From Apricaphanius iberus (taxonomy: Eukaryota > Chordata > Actinopteri > Cyprinodontiformes > Aphaniidae): a DNA stretch of 64,000 nucleotides. Under the pieces are notes generated by a model that saw only the letters and a list, made by a program, of their open reading frames with translations, searched no databases and was not told the DNA's origin. This document shows, in pieces, positions 55,780-64,000 of this stretch (position 1 is the first letter of the stretch; each line of letters starts with the position of its first letter). The stretch lies in NCBI GenBank assembly GCA_028564705.1, contig JAPXFQ010001774.1, positions 62,001 to 126,000 of the forward strand. Direction: 5' to 3'. Made by a program: the position numbers and the translations under genes.

Positions 55780-56310
55780 AACTAGAAAGTGGCTTGGCTT
55801 TATTTTCTAGATAAAGCTAGACAACGTCGACATCGGGTGCATCAGTGCTCATTCTTCAGATGCGTTCTGAGTTTGGGGAGTTTAACCATTTGCTCCAGGA
55901 GCTGCTTATGGATGAGGTTCGCTTTCAGTGCTACTTCCGTCTGTCCCGCACCTAATTTTACGAGCTCTTACGAGCTTTTACGAGTGTTATTTCAGATTTT
56001 TTAAATCTGCGTTTGTTGAAAATGTTTTCACTGGACCCGCCCTTCATTCAAGATACGTGTATAGTGACATAACTACAGTGAGACGGTCTGTTTGTTTGCC
56101 GCACTGCGTTAACTGCGTTGGATCCGTCAAAAGTTAAACAAGCTGAACTTCTGCGTTGCTGCGTATGTAACGCCAGTGAATGTTGACAGAGCCAACGCAC
56201 ACAACGCACTGCAGAGACTTTGACGGAGCTCTGACGTACTCGACCATAGACTTTACATGTAATCTTGCTGACGCAACTGACGCATGGGCTTGGTCTGAAT
56301 GCAGCATAAG
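55780..56310 (+). mobile_element. Harbinger transposase remnant
   Basis: A + frame at about 55865-55975 reads SEFGEFNHLLQELLMDEVRF, then QCYFRLSRT, a stop, and FYELL. This closely follows the N-terminal region of fish PIF/Harbinger (HARBI1-like) nucleases. The catalytic part is missing. The right side ends near GGTCTGAATGCAGCATAAG. Confidence 0.55.
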
Positions 56311-57378
56311 TAAAAAAAAAAGGTGTGCTTTAATTCTTGAAATGGCATGAAAAAAGCAGAAATTAAATGTATTTTCAAAATTGCCTCTTTTTCAGGGAGT
56401 TACAAACTTGCCAACTCTCTTGGACTGCATGAACCTGAGCACTCAATATTAAGATATGGAATTATTATAAAAGTGCATTCTATTACATTTTATGATAAAT
56501 CCATGGACAGTTATCATTTATACGGCTTGTTGTTATAGCCTGGAAATAAAAATCCTTCAGTATGAAATTTAAGCATATACTAACTTCACATTTCCATGAT
56601 CTCCACTCTGAAAAATCAATATTTTGATATTCTATATTTCTCCTTGGGTGCAGGACTGACATTACTATGTAATTGCACTAGTGTAACATGCTTTCATAAA
56701 CAAGAGAAAATGTATTAGTCTACATCTGTTCACAAACATGTATATCACTGTGAAAAAGCGACATGGGGGAATGGATCTCTACAGTCTCTAAACAAAGCTA
56801 TTTAACCAGCGCAACATGTATTGTAAAAGATTCTGCTCAGCTACTGAGTCTACAGTGGGATGAATTAAAATGTTTCAGTATTTTTTAAAATCTTAATGTC
56901 AGAAGACACTAAGAAAAATTTTCCCTGGAAATCATACTCACCAGACATTCCTCCACCACTGGAGAGCCTCTCTGTTTTTGGATTGTTACAGAGGCAATAA
57001 AGGGTCCGAGGTTATCACAATTAATGAACCACCCTGAACTAAACTGGCATTACTTATCTTCAGGAGATAATCTAGTTCTGCCTATCTGCATAGATTCATC
57101 AGGACAGTTCTGGGTGTACATTGGAATAGAAGCTTGGATAAAAACATCTAATAGACTGAAAACAGCTGAGTGAGATATGAAAACCAGACTGCTACCCTCT
57201 TTGTGGTTCACATAATTGGTTATCAATTTGAATGAATAAAGTTATCAACTTTTCCAAACTCTTAGGGTCTGACCTTTCAGATCAGTTAAGGATCTCAGGA
57301 ACACCCTTTGGATGCCTGATTGTCCCATCTTGACTCAAATGATGTTAGGAGAAAACCATGGCCGTTGGGATTGGCCGT
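56311..57378. other. Unrecognised intergenic sequence
   Basis: AT-rich, with no coding or repeat structure that I can support. Confidence 0.35.
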
Positions 57379-58072
57379 GGGGAGCCTAAGTCACGGCCTT
57401 CTACTTCCAGTCCATGGGTCCCCTACTGCCAAGAAAAAATAATGAGAGTCAATGGAGGGATAAAAGTTTTTTTCTGATCCCGTTTGAAATTCGCCATGGA
57501 TCGAACATATGATGTCAGTGAAATTTAAAGTCAAATTTTGATGCAGAGAAAATGCTGATTTTCAAACGGCGGCAAAAGTTACTTTAGGTTTTGTGTAAAA
57601 ACACTTGCGGTCTACAACTGCAGAAAAAAAAGAAGACAAATGACCAATGCCTCCAAGACAAAGGAATTAGCAGTAAGCACAGAGAAAACCACTATAAATC
57701 TGACCATGTGGAAAGTGGCGGGTATGCCGAGTGAAGCAGTCGGGGGAGTGAGAGCCAGCATGCGGCAGAAGCTTTGCAAGGTCTTGGTGAGTATTTCACA
57801 TGCTACCTAGTTATAACTAGCATTATCTCTGTGACATCATAGATGTGAAATCTGACTCGTAGGCATTTTGATTGCAAACTTTTATAATCAAATAAATCAG
57901 AAGTCCCTTGACAAACTAAGTAGAATTGCACATCATTAGTTATGATTTAAATTGAGGTACAACATATGTGTGATTCAGGACGTAAGACAAAGTGGACCAG
58001 ACAATAACTTTTATCGCTCCATTGACTGCCAATCATAATTTTTTTCGAGGGGGACCCACAGGCAGACCTTAA
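57379..58072 (+). repeat. Palindromic element family X, copy 3
   Basis: It starts GGGGAGCCTAAGTCACGG and shares AAAAGTTACTTTAGGTTTTG and GTAAGACAAAGTGGACCAGA with the other copies. Its right end is interrupted by the TTAA-flanked element at 58073. Confidence 0.75.
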
Positions 58073-58576
58073 AGGCACAGTGTGTAATTTTCACCCAGTA
58101 GAGGGCAGTGCATACCTAAATTAGCACAAGCAAGCGGTATCTGTGTCTTCGAGTAAGAAACTCAACAACCGAGGTCCAACTAATGCTGCTTTGAAACGCT
58201 CGATTCCCTGAGAATGATCTATTTGCAGCAACATGATGAGCACATCAGTCTCTCTTCCATCGCTTGGAACTAGCGATGGGGTAAAAATGTATTTATGGCG
58301 AAACGTTTTTGCATTTTGAGGGGAAATCAATGTTTTAATAGCGGGCGTGTTCCGTGCGCTTTGCCCTTCCGGGCTCTTGTAGAAGTAAAGACGTCATCTA
58401 ATATCGCTTTCCCCTGAAAAGAGGACCCGCGCCTATGTATTTTAAAACAGAGTTTTAAAGTCATATTTTACAATATTGCCAATATTTTGCAATTAATGTG
58501 CTTTACGTAATTATTGTTACATAATAATTTAATGGCTATTTTCAAAGATGTACTGCAAAAACTACACACTGTCACT
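58073..58576 (-). mobile_element. TTAA-flanked (piggyBac-type) MITE, copy 2
   Basis: Inverted relative to copy 1, it begins AGGCACAGTGTGTAATTTTC and ends ACTACACACTGTCACT, with TTAA at 58069-58072 and 58577-58580. The shared open frame (58330-58121) is about 87% identical in protein to that of copy 1. Confidence 0.8.
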
Positions 58577-58679
58577 TTAAGGGGATGATCGAAAAAGGTG
58601 AAGATAAGAAGGAAAAGAGGGAAAGGCCCCCAGAGAGCAGATCCTGACATTGAGGTTAACTGAATTGTTAGTTTTGATG

Positions 58680-58880
58680 TCTTTCATCTACCTCTTGACA
58701 ATATTCGCTAGATTTTGTGTAGAGTTCACATCAGGGAAGCTTTTTGAACAATTAAGCACAGTAACACCATGGTCACTAAACAGCTTTTGGTACCTTTGGC
58801 GTATGAAATCAGCATACTTATAATGCTCACCAACACAAGGAAGCATGAATTGATCTAACATGTCCTGGTACACAGCAAAA
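58680..58880 (-). mobile_element. Tc1-like transposase fragment
   Basis: The - frame reads MYQDMLDQFMLPCVGEHY, then HGVTVLNCSKSFPDVNSTQN and LANIVKR. These match YQDILDNFMLP and DWPxxSPDLNPIENLWxIVKR of Tc1 transposases. The segment between them is deleted and several key residues have changed. Confidence 0.65.
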
Positions 58881-59450
58881 GTTGGGGAGTTAAATTATCA
58901 GAGTTAAAATATTTTGAGTCATTTTAACACCAACAGAGTTATTTCAACCTTTTCGGTGTAAAATTTTAATCATGGCTGGAGTTATTTATCTGAGTTGATC
59001 TCACTGGTGTTAATCTAACTCAGATCAGAGTTAAATAAACTACCGTCCTTGCAATTCAAAGTCAAGTGTTATTTATTTGGTGTTAAATGAATGAAGAGTG
59101 CCAGTTCAGAGTGAATTTCACTCCTTCCAGACATAATAGGCTCCACCCAGAGCCCACACATTTTGTTGTACACCGCAAAGACTTGTGGGTAATGTGTTTG
59201 TGTACGTTATAGTTTGTGTCCTAGATGTAGCCGTGCTCCTTGGTTATTGTTTAAATTATGTTGTCAGTGTTTGATTGTTATTGTCCGCGCACCCTGATAG
59301 AGACGGCGGTGCACGGGAGTTTAATATCTGCCTTGATCAACTTAACTGTAAGAAGTATGGATGAATCCAGTGATTCTTTTCATGAGTAGTGTCACACAAT
59401 AATTCTTTCTTGCTAATGACTATAAATAATTCATTATTTGTTAGAAATAA
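58881..59450. repeat. GTTAAA/GTGTTA-rich repeat remnant
   Basis: Many units such as AGAGTTAAAAT, GGTGTAAAATTTTAA and TGGTGTTAATC occur between 58888 and 59130, followed by AAAGACTTGTGGGTAATGTG, also seen in part near 53655. This suggests a fish DNA element, but its ends are not defined. Confidence 0.4.
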
Positions 59451-59471
59451 ATATTTGTAAAAAAAAATATT

Positions 59472-59492
59472 TATATATATATATATATATAT
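59472..59492. repeat. Short (TA)n run
   Basis: About ten TA units following an A-rich stretch. Confidence 0.8.
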
Positions 59493-61265
59493 AATGTATA
59501 CCTAGCTAAAATCGGCTACAGACGAACTATCAACCATTGACACTGCCGCAATTTCCTTGTATACATGTACATATAGCGACATTACTGATTACTGTGATTG
59601 TTTTTGACTGATTACACATTTAAGTTAAGTTATACCAGACTAAATAACCCCTAGTGGATGGCAGGACCACAGGTGAACGTAACATAAACATCCGGGTCAA
59701 AGGACATGCAAAATGGTGGAGCAACACGTCTGCTTTTTTACACCAGCTTTTTGTTTTGTTTTTGGTCATCATGTAGCTTGAAGGTCAGATTCATGATTTT
59801 TATTTCAAAACAAAGTGGCAAGCACTTTTAGCCATATTCCTGTTTTGTTCAGTGTGTTCTTACTGCATTCCGACTCAGTTAATAAAAGCATGTGTGCTGC
59901 AAGGCACAGAAGTCTCGAAGGAGACACATGCTATGTCCTTTGCAATTTGAACATCATACAAGGTACTAACACACAAGGTTTGTCTTATTCTGTCTTATAG
60001 CTCAATCACTGCTTTAAATAACATAGTAAGTCCCCTGAGAGGAGCACTAGCAAAGAACAATAAATAGAAAAAGAAGCATCCTTAGACTGATTAGCTATTC
60101 CCTTGTTTTGTTTGGGCCTCTGGTCAAAATGGAATGTTCTCTTAATAGTTCAATTGATCACAGCCGGCCTGAAAATTCAGAAAAAGAAATACTTCATAAT
60201 TAGTTCTAGCATTTGTTAAAAGCCGTCTTGGACACAAAGGAAATGCCCAAAGCCCTAAAGCTTATTAGAATGCACACAAGGCTTTGAAATACGATTTTTG
60301 CTTTTCACCCCATTTGGTATCATAACTGATACAAAATTATCTAAATTCAGTGTTGCAAACATTCTAGGAAAATCACGTCTGCTAGAAGCGTGGCTTTATA
60401 TTTCATCTTAGTGCACAAGATTCTTTCTGCAGTGCAGACAAACACCAGACGTTTTACAGGATTGATAAAACAAGAGTCAGCAGCTGTATATCAGGGTCAG
60501 GTAACAGTCAAATTTAATTTAGAAGAAAAATGAATTAAGTTTGTAAAGTTGCAGCGCACACTGTTGCAATACTTAGGAAGAAGAAATTTAGAAATTGCAT
60601 TTCCTTATTTGTTCATGTAGAAAACACAATGCACCTTCCACCATCTAATCCACACACTCCCAGATCGCAATAAAATGGACACGTTGCCTATAAAGTCATC
60701 ATTTTACTGGAGATGCCCATAGATCCACTCTGAAAATATTGTCCAAAAAGTCAATAACAATATACCTGTATTGTTTTGAAGCAAGTGTCTTATCTAATAA
60801 GTGTTCCTTTAGATGACATTCAAACATAATAAATGTTGACATTGGTCTGTCAGACAGCAGTACCTTCAGTGAAGCACACTGAGCAGAATACAGATGGATT
60901 TTTTTCTCACTTATATCAATTCCTTGGTGGATCTGACCTGAAAAGGTTAGAGCCACAAAACCATGAAAGTCAAGCAGCTAGTCTTTTCTACCAAATGAAT
61001 CTAGATATATTAAAAACAAATATAACATTTATTAATATCTTTTTAATTGCACTGCATGGTTTATTTGATTGAATTTTTAGTTCAGCTTTCAGCTGACTAT
61101 TATTTATTAGTATTGTTTATCTGCTTTTTATTTTTTATTCGCTCGTATCTTATTGTTTTACACTTTATAATTTAAAAAATATCAGTCTTAACATTTTTAT
61201 CAGTATTTTTCTACTTAATCTCATTATCTACTGTTTATTTTAATATTTAAACTTTTTATTTTTTT
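59493..61265. other. Unrecognised intergenic sequence
   Basis: No gene, inverted-end pair or recognised repeat was found. Confidence 0.35.
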
Positions 61266-61269
61266 CATC

Positions 61270-61650
61270 CTTTCATCCTCGGCTGTGGCTGCCTGGGTGC
61301 TATCCAGGTTATGCTTGGGTGGAGGCGGGGGTACCAGCTCTCCCTCCTCTGGGCGCCCTGGGTCAGTGCCTTGGCTGCTGCTGCTGATCTGCTGCTGCCG
61401 ATGCAGATGGCTCCCATGATGATGTTTCCTGGCTCATCTGTACTCAGCTTGTTGTTGCTTTGTTTACTGTTGCTTTTATGTGTGTGCGTGCATGGGAGAC
61501 GGGTTGTTTTTTTTTTTTGGGGGGGGGGGTGTAATTGTGATGGTTTTATTTTTAGTTTGGGAAGGGGGGTGGTCATTTTAATCTGTAAAGCACTTGAGAA
61601 GCTTTGTAGTTTGAAAAGCCCTTTATAAATAAAGTTTGATTTGGTTTTCA
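61270..61650 (+). mobile_element. LINE 3' tail
   Basis: A G-rich block (TGCTTGGGTGGAGGCGGGGG) and a tail with CTGTAAAGCACTTGAGAAGC and CCTTTATAAATAAAGTTTGAT are typical of the 3' end of fish LINEs with a TTGAT-type terminus. The coding part is too decayed to assign. Confidence 0.45.
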
Positions 61651-61892
61651 ACACCTATGTATACTATTTAACATTTTATAGTTAAGCTATTAACTGTAAA
61701 CCTTGAATACTGTAAATGGTATTTCAACCATTCAAATTCTTCTTCAACTTTTTAAACTTATTTTTAGCGTTTTTGCTAGTTATGCTAGTTTTTGATAAAT
61801 GATGTCATTTAGCATTAGCATGCTATTTTTTGTAAGCATTTTAGCTAAATTTTATTTTTGATTAACTCGTCGTATTGCTTGGATGCTAATGA

Positions 61893-62080
61893 TCATTGTT
61901 GGGCATCTTACATTAAAAAAGTAATGTTATAGCTACAAATTACTTTTTCCAAAAAGTAATTGAGTTAGTAGCTCAGTTACTACACTTACTTAGTTACTCA
62001 GCAAAGTAACTGTGGCATTATTTCTGTAACAGAGTTATGTTCTATAATATCTATAAGGTGAAACATTTTTATAACTGAAT
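61893..62080 (+). mobile_element. hAT-like element fragment (left side)
   Basis: It matches 20103-20330: GTTGGGC-TCTTACA-TAAAAA, then ACAAATTACTTTTTCCAAAA and CTATAATATCTATAAGGTGAAA, then CTGAATGACGAATAA. Only the left side is present. Confidence 0.55.
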
Positions 62081-62119
62081 GACGAATAATAAAACAACAT
62101 ACAGACAGTATTTTAGAAC

Positions 62120-62470
62120 ATTATAGTTGATAGTAAAGGACGGCTGCCCATTCGTGAGCCTTGCCGGTGAGGAGCAACATCAGAAGCACTACTCGTGATG
62201 CGGCAGTAGCATAGGTAGAAGACTGGAATTCGAATAGCATATCCAAAGCAGCGAACAGTCCGTCAGGTTTCCCATCCGTTCCATTTGTCTGGCAGGCAGA
62301 ATTGTGGAGTGGAGCTGCCGTGGAGCAGACCAGCCAGACGGACATGGGCTTCAGATAAGGATTCGACCTTGGAGTGGAGTCTCTCCACCATGGTGCGAAG
62401 CGGTACGACTTCAGCTTCGAGGGCTACCCGGTTTGCTGAGGCCTTTGCAGCAGGTTCATTCATCCTGTCA
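62120..62470 (-). mobile_element. Gypsy-type gag fragment
   Basis: Two overlapping - frames join near 62300. The first gives EAEVVPLRTMVERLHSKVES (coiled-coil-like) and FCLPDKWNGWE. The second gives DGLFAALDMLFEFQSS and LLMLLLTGKAHEWA. This is the pattern of gag from chromovirus-like gypsy elements (LPDxYDG to TGKAxEWA). It is truncated after YYQL. Confidence 0.65.
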
Positions 62471-62479
62471 GAACTACAC

Positions 62480-63180
62480 AGTGACTCAAATAGTACTGAT
62501 GATTTTGTATTTAAATTGGTAGGGTAGCTCTCAGTCGCAGAACCTGGGAAAGGCAGAAGCAGGAAGCAGAACCAATTTGAATGGTGGACGAGCTGATGGG
62601 ATTATCTCGGAAGGTCTTCGATCAGCGGGGAGACAACGATCAGGTGTTCAGGATTGGCAGGCCAGATGACTGAACGAGGGTGAGGTTAATGTGCGCTGCT
62701 TAAATCAGGGGCTTTAACCAATGACTGAAGAGTAGCACAAGTGGAGGTGAATGATGTAGATGAGCTAATGTAATGTAGCTAATTATGATTCATGGTTTGA
62801 ACTTGCTCTTTTGATCTCCTTTTTGCTCCTGCTCTAAAGCGACAATTCCTTCTTCACAACTCAGAGATTTGTGGCTCTGGCTGTATGATCTAACATTTTG
62901 CGTTGTGCACCACCTTTTTGCCATGGTTATGCAAGTTATGAAAAAGTAGAGAGAAAAAAAAACAAAGACCAGAAAGAACAGCCAAAAAAACATTTCCAAT
63001 CCTTCTTCTAGAAAACAGATTAACAATCGTCAGAAAGAAATCAAAAATTAAACATTTTGTTATATTTGTTGGCAACACCACACAGCGAACAAGTAGTAAG
63101 GACATTTGTTGGAGAAAGCTGTTCGTCAATTTTAACGTGTTGTCCTGAAACTTTGCTGCGCAGTTTTAGTGAATCGTGAC
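62480..63180. other. Unrecognised, possibly retroelement 5' region
   Basis: It lies upstream of the - strand gag fragment, so it could hold that element's leader or LTR, but I saw no repeat of it elsewhere in the window. Confidence 0.25.
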
Positions 63181-63189
63181 CAGATACAT

Positions 63190-63355
63190 TCATGAGGAGG
63201 GGTATTCTCTTTTTTCTCCTCTATTTTAAAATCATAGTCTTCATCAGATGATGAATCCGAGACATAATTGGCAAACAAAACCTCTCCACCATCAGACTTG
63301 GCATCATCCATTTCCTGTATCAGGGCTAAAGTATCTTTTGTGGTGTATCTTTTCC
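63190..63355 (-). pseudogene. Acidic open frame, possible transposase N-terminus
   Basis: One - frame runs without a stop from about 63355 to 63125: TKDTLALIQEMDDAKSDGGE, then VSDSSSDEDYDF and NTPPHECIWSRF. The acidic Ser-Asp-Glu stretch recalls the N-terminus of piggyBac-type transposases, but no catalytic region follows. It could also be another decayed transposon protein. Confidence 0.3.
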
Positions 63356-63419
63356 TGTGTGGCTGGTCTTGAAGGGGGATTCTGGTGTTCTTCTTGAAGA
63401 CTCAAGGAGAAATGATTTT

Positions 63420-64000
63420 TCCACCTCCATATCCGAATTGATGGGATCACACACCTTTTGACCATTCTTTTACACGTATAGAAAACTCAGTATTTTAACA
63501 CTACTTATTGATAACAACGCAGGGCGAAGTCAATAGGTTAATAAATGTTGATGTCAAGGGACATAATACAAACAGATTTCTTCACACTAACAATAAAGTC
63601 AAGCCCATCCACATCCCCATCCACACCTCTCTACCACAGTGAACCTTGCAGTCAAATGTAAAGCACCAGGTCAGGCAGAATATTTTACGCAAAAATGCGT
63701 TGGTGTGCAGTAAATCTTGTGTTAAGTTTATTTCGTAACAGGAAAAAGTAAGGTGAAGACTGGGCTCGTAGGGGAAGATGGGCTGGACGGAAACAGGTGA
63801 GTGGTTCGACTGGTGGTGTGGAATTGATGGTCAGAGGTCTTTTGGCTTAGAGGAGGCAAGTAGGAAGCAGTTGGGGATGGCTAGTTTGGTGGAAAGATGA
63901 TCCTGTGGGCTCTCTGTAGGTAGGTGTGTGGAGCGTTAAAGGGTGGATGAGCAGGCAGCTTGGATGGAAAACAGGACAGTTTCAGTATGTAGGTGTTACC
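63420..64000. other. Unrecognised end of window
   Basis: The last 300 bases are G-rich on the + strand, without an open frame or repeat that I recognise. Confidence 0.3.

Noticed and set aside
61311..61628. 105-codon Leu-rich frame resembling a signal or membrane protein
   Set aside because: It comes from a LINE tail with CTG/GCT-rich and poly-T/G stretches.

Overview
This window looks like teleost fish nuclear DNA. Coding exons are split by GT-AG introns, the DNA is AT-rich, and the spaces are packed with fish-type transposons: L2-like and L1/Tx1-like LINEs, Ty3/gypsy remnants, PIF/Harbinger, hAT, ISL2EU and TTAA-flanked elements, Tc1 remnants and microsatellites. I cannot name the species. 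I see no bacterial genes, CRISPR array, rRNA or convincing tRNA gene.

Two real protein genes are present, and both can be read exon by exon. (1) The 3' part of a steryl-sulfatase gene (sts) lies on the + strand in eight exons from 1060 to 21702. It encodes 521 codons plus stop; the first exons lie left of the window. (2) A complete patatin-like phospholipase gene, pnpla4, lies on the - strand in six coding exons from 34207 down to 28799, encoding 253 residues. The two genes converge, as STS and PNPLA4 do on human Xp22.31, with about 7.1 kb between their stop codons. One protein removes sulfate from steroids at the ER membrane. The other is a small lipid and retinyl-ester hydrolase or transacylase. 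Nothing here shows that they work together; the arrangement looks like inherited synteny.

Layout: 1-1020, two old LINE pieces; 1060-21702, sts exons, with large introns holding an ISL2EU-type element (4336-5375), a gypsy remnant with a GA microsatellite (about 7430-10140), a 97-bp direct repeat pair, a second gypsy remnant (18570-19545) and nested DNA transposons (17855-21154); 21703-28798, convergent intergenic region with LINE tails and two copies of a palindromic element; 28799-34207, pnpla4, whose second intron carries a Harbinger-type element inserted in another repeat; 34279-34901, a TAA-flanked element just upstream of the pnpla4 start codon; 34902-64000, about 29 kb with no gene I can support, made of repeat remnants and unrecognised AT-rich sequence.

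I found no sign of an undescribed biological system. The best second-look items are the nested transposons with readable target-site duplications, the multi-copy palindromic element, the two related TTAA-flanked elements, the tandem splice acceptor in sts, and a strong hairpin in a pnpla4 intron. All family names come from recognising motifs by eye, not from database searches.
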